From the NCBI GenBank assembly GCA_019038645.1, contig JAHOYT010000003.1, positions 1-64,000 of the forward strand: 64,000 nt of DNA, read 5' to 3'. This document shows, in pieces, positions 9,771 to 19,026 of this stretch (positions are counted from its first letter, which is position 1; each line of letters begins with the position of its first letter). The DNA comes from Bacteroidales bacterium. GTDB taxonomy: Bacteria; Bacteroidota; Bacteroidia; Bacteroidales; UBA12077. The position numbers were made by a program, and so were the translations under genes. A model generated the notes under the pieces. The model did not search any database. It saw only the letters and a list, made by a program, of their open reading frames with translations, and had not been told where the DNA came from.

Positions 9771-10502
9771 ATGAACCTTACCATAGATATAGGTAACACC
9801 AGGAGCAAGATTGCTGTTTTTAAAAAACATGAAATAATTGAAGTAATCGCTGAAGATGAATTATCACAATCGGTTCTTCAGAATGTACTTTTAAAATATG
9901 CTGAAATAAAATCAGCCATTGTATCTACTGTAAAAAATATTGATCCAAAAATAATTTCTTTTTTAAAATCAAAGCTGGACTATTTTATTGAGTTAAATGA
10001 AGATACAGATATTCCAATTGAAAATTTATATAAAACAAAGGGTACTTTAGGCAAAGATAGGCTGGCTACTATTATTGGAGCAAACAATATTTTTCCTGGT
10101 ACCAGCGTTTTGGTCATTGACATGGGGACTGCTATTACTTTTGATTTTATCAATAATAAAAATCAATATTCAGGCGGCACAATTTCTCCCGGAATGGAAA
10201 TGAGATTTAAAGCTTTAAATCAATATACCGGAAAATTGCCATTATTAACCAAAAACGAAGAGTACAGAATTATTGCAGATAATACAGAAAATGCAATAAT
10301 CTCTGGTGTTCAAAACGGGATAATTTTTGAAACAGACAGCTATATTAATACCTTAAAAAGCAAATATGAAGACTTAAAAATATTTTTAACAGGAGGAGAT
10401 GCTATTTTTTTTGATAAAAAATTAAAAAACACCATCTTTGTAAATTTGAATTTAAATTTTACAGGATTAAACAGGATTTTAGAATATAACATAAGAAAAT
10501 GA
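9771..10502 (+). CDS. coaX: Type III pantothenate kinase
   Basis: This 243-residue kinase performs the first step of coenzyme A synthesis. The ASKHA-fold motifs are visible: phosphate-1 DIGNTRSK (residues 5-12), GKDRLATIIGA (about 98), the phosphate-2 motif VIDMGTAITFDF (about 117) and the pantothenate-side GGTISPG (about 135). The C-terminal LTGGDA adenosine motif (about 207) is also present. The stop codon overlaps the next start as ATGA, which suggests translational coupling with the outer-membrane protein gene. In many Bacteroidota this gene opens a conserved envelope cluster, as it does here. Confidence 0.94.
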   Translation: MNLTIDIGNTRSKIAVFKKHEIIEVIAEDELSQSVLQNVLLKYAEIKSAIVSTVKNIDPKIISFLKSKLDYFIELNEDTDIPIENLYKTKGTLGKDRLATIIGANNIFPGTSVLVIDMGTAITFDFINNKNQYSGGTISPGMEMRFKALNQYTGKLPLLTKNEEYRIIADNTENAIISGVQNGIIFETDSYINTLKSKYEDLKIFLTGGDAIFFDKKLKNTIFVNLNLNFTGLNRILEYNIRK

Positions 10503-11812
10503 TCAAAAGATATTTAATAATAACGGCAATACTGATAACTACAAATATTTTTTCGTTTAGTCAGAGCATAACTAATTCTCCTTATACAAGATTCGGAATA
10601 GGCGAAATTGATCGCAACGGATTTAACCATAGCAAAGCAATGGGAGGATTATCAACCGGACTAAGAACAAGAAATCAGATTAACTATATGAATCCTGCTG
10701 CTATAAGCTCTCAGGATACAATGTCATTTATTTTTGATATTGGAATTTCAGGGATTTCAAAAGAATTATCGTCTGAAACAGACTATTCTGAGTATAACGA
10801 TTTTGGATTTAATCATCTTGCAATTTCCTTCCCTATAAAAAAATGGTGGTTTGCAAGTGCCGGAATAACACCATATTCTAAAATTGGCTATGACATTATG
10901 CAAGTATCTGAATTTGAGCCCATTGACACTATTGACGAGTATAAAAAATATTTTGGAAGAGGGGGGATAAATCAGTTTTTTATTAGTAATTCATTTAAAT
11001 TATTTACAAACTTTTCTTTAGGTTTTAATCTTAATTATTTATTTGGCACTATAGAACAGTATGACCAGGCGTATTTGGAAACCCCCGTTAGTTATTGTAC
11101 AGTTGTTGAAGATAAAATTACACTTAGTAAGCTTAATTATGAAATTGGATTCCAATACTTCAATGATTTTCAACAAAACTACTTTATCGTAATCGGATTG
11201 ACATACTCGAACAAAACTATTTTCAACTCGACTAAACAAACATCTGTTTTTATGACAGGAAACTTTAATCTTTACGATATAAATGTTATTGACTATCTAA
11301 ATAATTATCAGAATGTCAATGTCTATGATACTATTTCATCAGTTACAGATAATAATTATAAATTAGAAATCCCGGCAAAATATAGTGTAGGTTTTACTTT
11401 CGGAAAAAAGAATAAATTAGTTATTGGAATGGATTACTCATATCAGGATTGGTCCAATATAACTTCTTTAAATAACAATGACAATTTTGATACAGATCAG
11501 TTATTCAATTTTGGTTTTGAATATACACCTAATATATTTGCACTAAGAAATTATCTTAAAAAAATTAGTTATAGAACTGGTTTCTATTACAATAACAGTT
11601 ATTTAAGATTAGAAAGCAAACAAATAAATAATTATGGCATAACATTTGGATTAGGTTTTCCAATAGGAAACCAAAGAACAAACATTAATATGTCATATAC
11701 TTTAGGAAAAAGAGGAACAACAAGCAACGGACTGATAGAAGAAAATTATTCTTCATTTGGGATAAATTTAACACTTTATGATTTTTGGTTTATCAAACGT
11801 AAATTTCAATAA
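10499..11812 (+). CDS. Outer-membrane beta-barrel protein, FadL-like
   Basis: This 437-residue protein has an N-terminal signal peptide ending near FSFSQS (about 22). The mature part starts SPYTRFGIGEI and contains a GGLSTGLRTRNQINYMNPAA segment, a pattern typical of FadL/OmpP1-type barrels in Bacteroidota. The rest alternates aromatic and polar residues, as expected for membrane strands, and ends in an aromatic residue two positions from the C-terminus (KFQ). It overlaps coaX by 4 bases and is followed after 15 bases by the TPR protein, so it belongs to the envelope operon. The substrate or partner is unknown. Confidence 0.75.
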   Translation: MIKRYLIITAILITTNIFSFSQSITNSPYTRFGIGEIDRNGFNHSKAMGGLSTGLRTRNQINYMNPAAISSQDTMSFIFDIGISGISKELSSETDYSEYNDFGFNHLAISFPIKKWWFASAGITPYSKIGYDIMQVSEFEPIDTIDEYKKYFGRGGINQFFISNSFKLFTNFSLGFNLNYLFGTIEQYDQAYLETPVSYCTVVEDKITLSKLNYEIGFQYFNDFQQNYFIVIGLTYSNKTIFNSTKQTSVFMTGNFNLYDINVIDYLNNYQNVNVYDTISSVTDNNYKLEIPAKYSVGFTFGKKNKLVIGMDYSYQDWSNITSLNNNDNFDTDQLFNFGFEYTPNIFALRNYLKKISYRTGFYYNNSYLRLESKQINNYGITFGLGFPIGNQRTNINMSYTLGKRGTTSNGLIEENYSSFGINLTLYDFWFIKRKFQ

Positions 11813-11827
11813 TAAAACAGAGCAAAA

Positions 11828-13168
11828 ATGAAAAAATTAGCAAAAGGGGTTTTAACAGTATTTTTAATCTTGGCCATTAATCTTGCTTTTGGGCAAAAAG
11901 GAGTTGAAGATGGATCAAGATTCGGACATGGGGAAGACAGCATCAGATGTATAAAAAATTTATCTTTATACAGAGAATATGTTAAACAAAAAAATTATGA
12001 GCCTGCAATAGAATCTTGGAAAATTGTATACATCGAATGTCCTAAAGCAAGTAAATACATATATATTGACGGTATTAATGTAATCGAAGCTGAAATAAAA
12101 AAAGCTGAAAATGAAATAAAAAAAGAAGCTTTAGTTGACAGTATGATGAAAATATATGATAAAAGAATTAAATATTATGATCAAAAAGGTTATGTGCTGG
12201 GAAACAAGGGCGTTGATTTTATAAAATATTCTAAGAATACAGTCGAAAATATGCAGAAGGGTTACAGCTGCTTAAAAGAATCTATTCAACTTGAAAAGTA
12301 CAAGAGTGGACCAGCCCAGGTATTAACTTTCATGCAAGCCTCCAAAGTACTATTTGCTGCCAACGTAATAGAAGGCGCCCAGGTTGTTTCCGATTACGGA
12401 TTGGTTACTGAAATTGTTGATCATATTATTAATACCGGAGGGAAAGGCAAGCCGAATATGGAAAGAGCAAAACCTTCAATTGATAGGATATTTGAAACAA
12501 GTGGAGCTGCAAGTTGTGAAGATTTGATACCATTTTATGCTGCAAAATTTGAATCAACTCCCGAAGATACTGAATTTCTTAAAAAAGCTACAGATCTTTT
12601 ATATACTACAAAATGTACAGATTCTGAACTGTTTTTCATAATGGCTGATAAACTTAACTCTCTTGAGCCAACTGCTAAATTAGCAAAAGAACTGGCTAAA
12701 ATAAGCAAGCAAAATGAAAATCTTGAAGATGCTGCAAGATATTTCAAACAAGCTATTGAAATGCAAAATGATAATATTGAAAAATCCATTTTGTATCTTG
12801 AACTTGGAGATATTACAAGACGCCTTGGTAATTATTCTCTGGCAAGAACATATGCTTTAAATTCCATCGAAATGGATCCAAATAATGGTTATCCTTATTT
12901 ATTAATTGGAAATATTTATGCCGCTTCAAGCAAATCGTGCAGCGATGAGGAATTTGAACAAAAAGCAGTATACTGGGCTGCTGTAGATAAATTTGCAAAA
13001 GCTAAGGCTATAGATCCTGAATTAACAGAAGAAGCCAACAAGTATATTGAAGCATACAGACCACATTTCCCTGATACTGAAACTATTTTCTTCTACACAT
13101 TAAAAATAGGTGATACTTATACAGTAGGATGCTGGATTAATGAAAAAACAACTGTTAGGTCAAGATAA
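11828..13168 (+). CDS. Secreted tetratricopeptide-repeat protein
   Basis: This 446-residue protein has a signal peptide (residues 1-22, ending LAFGQ) and is alpha-helical. TPR-like units are clear in the C-terminal half, for example LEDAARYFKQAIEMQ (about 295) and ARTYALNSIEMDPNNGYPYLLIGNIY (about 338). The N-terminal half has a Cys pair (RCIKNLSLY, YIECPKASKY) and looks like a starch-binding-type or assembly TPR scaffold. Its end overlaps the LptC-like gene by 29 bases. A gene of this type between the coaX-linked barrel protein and lptC is usual in Bacteroidota. Its exact role is not known; a periplasmic scaffold is an inference. Confidence 0.75.
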   Translation: MKKLAKGVLTVFLILAINLAFGQKGVEDGSRFGHGEDSIRCIKNLSLYREYVKQKNYEPAIESWKIVYIECPKASKYIYIDGINVIEAEIKKAENEIKKEALVDSMMKIYDKRIKYYDQKGYVLGNKGVDFIKYSKNTVENMQKGYSCLKESIQLEKYKSGPAQVLTFMQASKVLFAANVIEGAQVVSDYGLVTEIVDHIINTGGKGKPNMERAKPSIDRIFETSGAASCEDLIPFYAAKFESTPEDTEFLKKATDLLYTTKCTDSELFFIMADKLNSLEPTAKLAKELAKISKQNENLEDAARYFKQAIEMQNDNIEKSILYLELGDITRRLGNYSLARTYALNSIEMDPNNGYPYLLIGNIYAASSKSCSDEEFEQKAVYWAAVDKFAKAKAIDPELTEEANKYIEAYRPHFPDTETIFFYTLKIGDTYTVGCWINEKTTVRSR

Positions 13169-13751
13169 ATATTTAAGCACAAAGAGCTTTCTAAACATAA
13201 TAATTCCTGTTTTTACAGGAATTATTATGTTTTTTTCGTCATGCGATAACAACAGTATTGAAAAAATAAATGCTGTAACCAGTCAGTTAAGCGCACCAAC
13301 GATGACCGTTACAAATACTGAAATAATATACACTGAAGATGCTTTAATACACACTAAAATTAATTCACCCGAAATAAATAGATATTTAGATATTGAAGAA
13401 CCTTATACAGAATTCCCAAAGGGTATATATGTTGAATTTTACGATTCAACAGAAAAGCCGACATCATTTATAAAAGCCAAATATTGTATTTACGACGAAA
13501 CCGAAAGATTGTGGACAGCTGAAAACGATGTTGTTTCAGTTAGTGATCAGGGAGACACCTTAAATACGGAATATTTAATTTGGGATCAAGCAACAGGGAA
13601 GGTCTATTCGGACCGATATGTACGAATAACGAATAGGGACGGCGTAGTCCATGGAAAAGGATTTGAAGCAAATCAGGATCTGACAAACTGGAAAATAAAA
13701 CAAACCTCAGGTACAATAAGCCTCGACAATGAAAAGAAAAAAACCAAATAG
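13140..13751 (+). CDS. lptC: LPS export ABC transporter periplasmic protein LptC
   Basis: This 203-residue protein would link the inner-membrane LPS transporter to the periplasmic bridge. It has a hydrophobic N-terminal segment ending FFSSC (about 35), a lipobox-like feature common in Bacteroidota LptC. The body has the beta-jellyroll pattern of the OstA/LptC family: YTEDALIHTKINSPEI, PKGIYVEFYDSTEKPTSFIKAKYCIY, WTAENDVVSVSDQGDTLNTEYLIWDQATGKVYSDRYVRI and GKGFEANQDLTNWKI, which is the classic 'extra target' motif. The start overlaps the TPR gene and the end overlaps the next small gene, so it is tightly embedded in the operon. Confidence 0.85.
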   Translation: MKKQLLGQDKYLSTKSFLNIIIPVFTGIIMFFSSCDNNSIEKINAVTSQLSAPTMTVTNTEIIYTEDALIHTKINSPEINRYLDIEEPYTEFPKGIYVEFYDSTEKPTSFIKAKYCIYDETERLWTAENDVVSVSDQGDTLNTEYLIWDQATGKVYSDRYVRITNRDGVVHGKGFEANQDLTNWKIKQTSGTISLDNEKKKTK

Positions 13752-13932
13752 TCTGGAGATGCTCTGGTTTGCAACAGCAATTCTTTGCTTTTTTGCTGCT
13801 GTTCATCAAACCTATTATGAAGGCTTTTCAAAAAGCTATATTCTGTTCATTTTTACTTTATTGGCGGTATTAATGTATTTTCTAAGAAAACAGTTGCGAA
13901 AATCAAATAATTCCGATAAACCTAATGAATGA
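13729..13932 (+). CDS. Small two-helix membrane protein
   Basis: This is a 67-residue protein with a basic N-terminus and two hydrophobic segments (about 11-27 and 36-52), followed by a charged tail (RKQLRKSNNSDK). It overlaps lptC by 23 bases and the CNNM gene by 8 bases, which is good evidence that it is translated. I recognise no named family. A small membrane protein at this position recurs in Bacteroidota operons with lptC. Its function is unknown. Confidence 0.7.
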   Translation: MKRKKPNSLEMLWFATAILCFFAAVHQTYYEGFSKSYILFIFTLLAVLMYFLRKQLRKSNNSDKPNE

Positions 13933-15175
13933 TCCGTTTATATATGGATTATTAATCGTCCTTTTCCTTATTTTTCAACTTCTAAGAAGTGCATTTAATT
14001 CAGTTAATAAACTGAAACTTGAATTAGATAAGGCTAAAGCAGGTTACAGTTCCGGAGCATTAAATTATATCAGTAAAAACACACAGGATTTTGTAATAAC
14101 AGCAGATATTTACTATTTCATAATCCTTATTCTTTTTATATCAATTTCGAAAAATCAATTTGTTCTGATTTCACACTCAGAGAATTATTCTCTTTTATTA
14201 ATAACTCACATCGCAATTCTTGCACTAATAATTCTAAGTATTATTTTCTCAAGAACTTTAGGAGAATATTTTCCCAATGAGCTTATAAACCTGTTAGCAG
14301 TTCCAATAATTATTTTATATATAATATGTTACCCTTTTACCAAAACTCTACGTTTTTTAACAAGAAGTCACATAAAGTTAATTCACAGAGATAATATTGA
14401 AACCGAACCAAAAAAGTTTGACAAAGAGGATCTGAACAAACTGGTTTCTGACAATCAAAAACACAGATCTCAAAATGAAAGACTTGATTCTGAAATAAAA
14501 TTATTTAAAAATGCTTTAGAATTCTCTGAAATAAAAATAAGGGAATGTATGATTCCCAGGACAGAAATAGTTGCAATCGAATTAAATGATTTAAGTAAAG
14601 ATCTTTTAACCGGATTTATCAAAACAGGTCTTTCAAAAATTATAGTGTTTCGCGATAGCATTGATAATATTGTTGGTTATGTAAAAAGTAAGAGTCTGCT
14701 TTCTTCAGATAAAAATTATAGAAAAAAGATAAAAAATATTTCTATTTTCCCCGAATCAATGCCGGTAAATAAGCTATTGCGTTATTTCATAAAAGCAGGG
14801 CAGAATATTGCAGTTATTGTGGATGAATTCGGCGGAACGTCAGGAATAATAACAATTGAAGATATACTGGAAGAAATTTTCGGTGAAATAAAAGATGAAC
14901 ACGATACCGAAGATCTTTATGAACAGAAACTTAATGAAAAAGATTATGTTTTTTCAGGAAGACTTGAAATTGATTTTATAAACGAAAAGTATAATCTTGG
15001 AATTCCTGTAAATGAAGAATATGAGACAATAGCTGGTTTTATACTCCACTACAATGAAAATATACCAAAAATAAATGATCATATTACAATTCAAAATTAC
15101 AGTATTAGAATTTTAAAGGTAAGTGATACGCGTGTAGAGCTTGTTAAACTGGAAATTTTAGGAGAAAATCTATAA
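13925..15175 (+). CDS. CNNM/CBS-domain transporter (HlyC/CorC family, GldE-like)
   Basis: This 416-residue inner-membrane protein has the standard architecture. There is an N-terminal DUF21/CNNM domain with about four membrane segments (residues 5-140) and a linker. A pair of CBS domains follows: IRECMIPRTEIVAIE at about 203 and VDEFGGTSGIITIEDILEEIFGEIKDEHD at about 299. A C-terminal CorC_HlyC domain (YVFSGRLEIDFINE to the end) closes the protein. The family is linked to Mg2+ or other divalent cation efflux, and in gliding Bacteroidota to GldE. It overlaps the small membrane protein by 8 bases and sits in the LptC/PpiD envelope cluster. Cation specificity cannot be read. Confidence 0.85.
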   Translation: MNDPFIYGLLIVLFLIFQLLRSAFNSVNKLKLELDKAKAGYSSGALNYISKNTQDFVITADIYYFIILILFISISKNQFVLISHSENYSLLLITHIAILALIILSIIFSRTLGEYFPNELINLLAVPIIILYIICYPFTKTLRFLTRSHIKLIHRDNIETEPKKFDKEDLNKLVSDNQKHRSQNERLDSEIKLFKNALEFSEIKIRECMIPRTEIVAIELNDLSKDLLTGFIKTGLSKIIVFRDSIDNIVGYVKSKSLLSSDKNYRKKIKNISIFPESMPVNKLLRYFIKAGQNIAVIVDEFGGTSGIITIEDILEEIFGEIKDEHDTEDLYEQKLNEKDYVFSGRLEIDFINEKYNLGIPVNEEYETIAGFILHYNENIPKINDHITIQNYSIRILKVSDTRVELVKLEILGENL

Positions 15176-15265
15176 ATTATTTCTGTATAGAAAATTATAG
15201 CTTTTAAATTTCGTAAAGAATAATTTAAAATACTAAATTTGCCAATCAATATTTTTGCTTATTAG

Positions 15266-15295
15266 TTGTAAAAAAAATTAAATTTAGTATATTCG
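15266..15295 (+). promoter_or_regulatory. Promoter candidate for the PpiD-like gene
   Basis: TTG (15266-15268) and TATATTCG (15288-15295) are 19 bases apart; the -7 element has one mismatch to TAnnTTTG. A second -7-like element, TAAATTTG, lies at 15234-15241 but has no good -33 partner. Confidence 0.4.
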
Positions 15296-15328
15296 AACCT
15301 TAAAAAAATTTGTTAAAAACTATATTCA

Positions 15329-17446
15329 ATGGCAACATTAGAGAAAATTAGAAACCGTGCAGGAGTTTTAGTTGCAGTAGTTATCGGAGTGGCACTACTT
15401 GCATTTATACTTGGAGATTTTTTTAACTCAGGAGGAGCTTTATTTTCAAACTCACAGTTTGAAATAGCTGAAATATCAGGAAAATCAATTCCATATCAAA
15501 AATACCAAAAGGAATTAAATGATATTATGGAAATAACAAAATTTTCTTCTGGCGAATCAACTCTTGATGAAACAGCAACTGAAAGAATAAGGCAACAAAC
15601 CTGGACTCAAATGGTAAGGGAATATGTTCTTGAAGATGAGTATGATGAGTTAGGAGTTAACATTAGCAGCCAGGAATTATGGGATATGGTTCAGGGGGAA
15701 AATATACACCCGATAATCAGGAATTTATTTACAAATCCTGAAACAGGAGAACTTAATTCATTAGCTGTTATACAATTTTTGAAATCATATGATCAGGATC
15801 CAACAGGGCAAAGAAAAGCATACTGGTTATTTATCGAAGATCAAATGGTTCAGGAAAGAATGTTTACAAAGTATCTCAATTTAGTAAGCAAAGGTCTGTA
15901 TTCAACAAAAGCTGAAGCTAAATCAGAGCTAAGCTACATGAATAAAAAAGTTGATTTTGAATTTGTTTTTCAGGACTTACATGCGATACCTGACAGTATA
16001 GTTGAAATATCAACAAATGAACTAAAAGAGTATTATAATTATCATCAGAGTGATTACAAACAAATGGCATCCAGAGCAATTGAGTATATTACTTTCGATG
16101 TAGTTGCTTCTGAAGAAGATAAAAAAGTTACTGAAGAGTGGATTAATAATGTTGAAGCCGATTTTGCGAATACTCAAAATGATATTGAATTTGCTCATTT
16201 AAACAGTGATCTTCCGGTTGATAATGCATTTTACAAACAGGATGAGCTTCCTGAAAATTTGAGAGATATTATGTTTAATGAAAAGGAAGGATTTATTTAT
16301 GGTCCCTATTTTGAGAATGAAACATATTATCTTGCAAAATTATCTGAAATTAATTATCTACCTGATTCTGTAAAAGCAAAGCATATTCTTATTCAACCAA
16401 CCCGAAACGAAAGTTCCGAACAGGTTTATGCATTAGCCGACAGTCTGGTGTCATTATTAAAAAGCGGAACCAGTTTCGCGACTCTTTCTGAAAAATTTTC
16501 TACTGACAATGCTGCTAATGAAAAAGGTGGTGATTTAGGATGGTTTAGAGCTAATCAAATGGTTTCTCCCTTTAGTGACACTTGTTTCAGTGCAAAAACC
16601 GGAGAATATAAATTAGTTGCCACGCAGTTTGGTTTGCATATTGTTCAGGTTACTGATAAAGCCAAAAATGAGAAAAAAGTTAAACTTGCTATTTTAGGTA
16701 GAAAATTGCAGCCAGGATCAGAAACTTATCAAAAAACATATGCTAAAGCAAGTAAATTTGCAGGAAATAATCAAACATATGATGAGTTTATCAAGGCTAT
16801 AGAAGTTGAAAACTTAACTAAGAAAGTTGCAACTAATATTAAGGAAAGCGATCAGCAATTTGCAGGTCTGGAATACCCAAGAGAGCTTATTAGATCTATT
16901 TATAATACTGACAATAAACAAATTATTACTTCTCAGAACAATCCCATTTTTGAATTAGGAAACAGATTTGTAATTGGGTTTGTAACAGAAGTTAAGGAAG
17001 ATGGGTTTGCTCCATTTGAACAGGTAGAACCACAAGTACTTGTTCAGGTTAAAAAGCAAAAAAAGGCAGATCTTTTAGCTGATAAGTTTAACGAAATATT
17101 AAAGGACAATCCTGACCTGGATAATTTAGCAGGCAAGCTAAATACTGAAATATATGAAGCTACAGATATAAACTTCAGATCATATTCGGTTCCAAATGCC
17201 GGAATTGAACCGAAAGTAATTGCCGTTGTTACTGCAATGGAACAGGGTCAAATTTCAGGACCTGTTAAAGGGAATAATGGTGTATTTGTACTAAAGGTTA
17301 TTGCTGTAAGTGTAGATGAATCTGTTAATAACGAAATTCAGCAAATGCAAATGATGACACAGTTTCAAAACAGAGCTAACTATGAAGCATTTGAGGCCTT
17401 AAAGGAAAATGCAGTGATAATTGATAAAAGAGCTAAATTTTATTAG
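15329..17446 (+). CDS. ppiD: Membrane-anchored periplasmic peptidyl-prolyl isomerase, PpiD/SurA type
   Basis: This 705-residue foldase has one N-terminal transmembrane helix (about 12-31) in the typical PpiD start MATLEKIRNRAGVLVAVVIG. A SurA-type N-terminal chaperone domain follows (about 40-190). A parvulin (rotamase) domain is at about 345-445, with VKAKHILIQP, GGDLGWFRANQMV and FGLHIVQVTD. A second degenerate parvulin-like region follows (about 470-690). It assists outer-membrane and secreted protein folding at the periplasmic face. It has its own promoter candidate and ends at a strong terminator. It is the last gene of the plus-strand envelope cluster. Confidence 0.88.
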   Translation: MATLEKIRNRAGVLVAVVIGVALLAFILGDFFNSGGALFSNSQFEIAEISGKSIPYQKYQKELNDIMEITKFSSGESTLDETATERIRQQTWTQMVREYVLEDEYDELGVNISSQELWDMVQGENIHPIIRNLFTNPETGELNSLAVIQFLKSYDQDPTGQRKAYWLFIEDQMVQERMFTKYLNLVSKGLYSTKAEAKSELSYMNKKVDFEFVFQDLHAIPDSIVEISTNELKEYYNYHQSDYKQMASRAIEYITFDVVASEEDKKVTEEWINNVEADFANTQNDIEFAHLNSDLPVDNAFYKQDELPENLRDIMFNEKEGFIYGPYFENETYYLAKLSEINYLPDSVKAKHILIQPTRNESSEQVYALADSLVSLLKSGTSFATLSEKFSTDNAANEKGGDLGWFRANQMVSPFSDTCFSAKTGEYKLVATQFGLHIVQVTDKAKNEKKVKLAILGRKLQPGSETYQKTYAKASKFAGNNQTYDEFIKAIEVENLTKKVATNIKESDQQFAGLEYPRELIRSIYNTDNKQIITSQNNPIFELGNRFVIGFVTEVKEDGFAPFEQVEPQVLVQVKKQKKADLLADKFNEILKDNPDLDNLAGKLNTEIYEATDINFRSYSVPNAGIEPKVIAVVTAMEQGQISGPVKGNNGVFVLKVIAVSVDESVNNEIQQMQMMTQFQNRANYEAFEALKENAVIIDKRAKFY

Positions 17447-17470
17447 AAATTATATACCTTGAATAAGAAG

Positions 17471-17499
17471 CGGAATGTTATTTACATTCCGTTTTTTTT
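17471..17499 (+). terminator. Terminator after ppiD, overlapping the convergent gene's end
   Basis: CGGAATGT (17471-17478) pairs perfectly with ACATTCCG (17484-17491) around a 5-base loop, followed by eight T. The right arm and T-run are the last codons and stop of the minus-strand radical SAM gene (stop at 17478-17480). Confidence 0.85.
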
Positions 17500-18896
17500 A
17501 ACTGATTTTTCATTGTCAGTAATGATCTGAACATTGGTTCCTCAACTCTATTTTCTTCACGGTATTTTAAAGCAGCCTGAACTAATTCAGCAGGAGGTTC
17601 AGAATCCACAGAATTTATTACATTATTTCTTTTTTTAATTTCTCTGTCCAGAATAAACGTTAGATTTTCTTTTCCAATTGTCGGACTTACATAAAACAAC
17701 GGATCAATCACACTCATCTCTTTTGAAATAACTCCTTCATCAATAGCTATATCGTATAATTCTGTATTCGGAATAACCCGTATTCCTTCAGTAATATGAA
17801 CCATGTCCTTTTCTGAAATATTATTATCAATAAATTCAAAAGTTTCCATTATAGTATCCTCTGTTTCGCCAGGCCCGCCTAACATAAAAAACCACATAAC
17901 TGGCATATCATGCCTTTTAATTATTTCTGCACACTGAATCAATTTATTCTTGCTAAAATTTTTTCGGTATTTTTTTATCATCAATGCAGAAGCCGAATCC
18001 GGCGTACAATCAATCTGAGTAAATCCTGCCTGTTTCATCACTACAATTAACTCTTCTGCAACATCACCCGGATTAACTCCCATTGTTCTTAGCTTAACGT
18101 TGAGTTTTCTTTTAATAATTTCCCTGCAAATATTAATAGCATGTTTTACAGGCGAGTTAAATGTAGAATCCACAAATTCAAAAGTAATATCCGGCATTCT
18201 TCTTTGAGCCTCTTCAATTTCATCAACTATATCCTCGACAGGCCTTAACCTGTATTTTGTTCCTTCAATGTTTGGGTAAGAACAGTATATGCATTTATGT
18301 GTACACCCCCGTTTCGTCTGTACCGGGTAATTACCTTTATTAATGTATGGTTCAAAATCAATAAGTTCATCAATATTAGCTTTTGGTAATACTAATGGTT
18401 TATGATTTTGCTCCGAAGTGTTAACCTTATATCCCCACTTTGTTATAACATTTGCCAATTCAACCTTCCCCTCTCCACTGTCAATCTCCAGCAGTAATTT
18501 TGGAAATATTTCTTCTGCTTCACCAACAATACCATAATCAACATCAAAGTATTCAAATATTTGATGAGGAGCAATACTAAATCCGCTTCCCCCAATAATT
18601 AACGGAATCCTGAAATTCTCTTTTACAGGATTAATAATATTGTTTCTAATTTCTTCAAGATACCATTTGCAATTGCGCATAGTAACATTATCGATATTGC
18701 GTAAACCAATTCCTATGTAATCCGGCTTAAACTCTTTAATGAAACTTATTAAAGAATCTGTCGAATTAAAAGTAAAATCAAAAATCTCAACCTCGTTTCT
18801 GCTTTTTAATGATGATGCTACAAGTGCAATTCCCAACGGAGCCACAGGATATGGTGCAGTTTCAGTATTTGAATTTATGAGTAAAACTCGTTTCAT
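17478..18896 (-). CDS. B12-binding-domain radical SAM protein
   Basis: This 472-residue enzyme has an N-terminal cobalamin-binding Rossmann region (about 1-150, with VIGGSGFSIAP and DYGIVGEAEE). The radical SAM domain follows, whose [4Fe-4S] motif is CTHKCIYC (about 197-204). AdoMet-binding and beta-strand motifs such as FEFVDSTFN and FMLGGPGETEDT come next. Members methylate or otherwise modify unactivated carbons, but the substrate here is unknown. I place the start at the ATG at 18896 (MKRVLLINSN), the usual N-terminus of the family; the upstream in-frame TTG at 18911 would add five residues. It stands alone between two terminators. Confidence 0.85.
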   Translation of the reverse strand: MKRVLLINSNTETAPYPVAPLGIALVASSLKSRNEVEIFDFTFNSTDSLISFIKEFKPDYIGIGLRNIDNVTMRNCKWYLEEIRNNIINPVKENFRIPLIIGGSGFSIAPHQIFEYFDVDYGIVGEAEEIFPKLLLEIDSGEGKVELANVITKWGYKVNTSEQNHKPLVLPKANIDELIDFEPYINKGNYPVQTKRGCTHKCIYCSYPNIEGTKYRLRPVEDIVDEIEEAQRRMPDITFEFVDSTFNSPVKHAINICREIIKRKLNVKLRTMGVNPGDVAEELIVVMKQAGFTQIDCTPDSASALMIKKYRKNFSKNKLIQCAEIIKRHDMPVMWFFMLGGPGETEDTIMETFEFIDNNISEKDMVHITEGIRVIPNTELYDIAIDEGVISKEMSVIDPLFYVSPTIGKENLTFILDREIKKRNNVINSVDSEPPAELVQAALKYREENRVEEPMFRSLLTMKNQLKKTECK

Positions 18897-18930
18897 TAAA
18901 AATTGGCTCAAATGTTAATTGTTAAAGGTA

Positions 18931-18959
18931 AAAAAAAGCTCGCATTCCTGCGAGCTTTT
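18931..18959 (-). terminator. Terminator of the dcw-yqeY transcript
   Basis: A perfect 11-base stem, AAAAGCTCGCA (18934-18944) with TGCGAGCTTTT (18949-18959), closes a 4-base loop. On the minus strand it is followed by a T-run. It lies 68 bases past the yqeY stop codon. Confidence 0.88.
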
Positions 18960-19026
18960 CTAACTAACCCATACAAACTAATAATCAACGTAAAAAAATA
19001 AATTGTATTTATTTTTAATCCTTATG

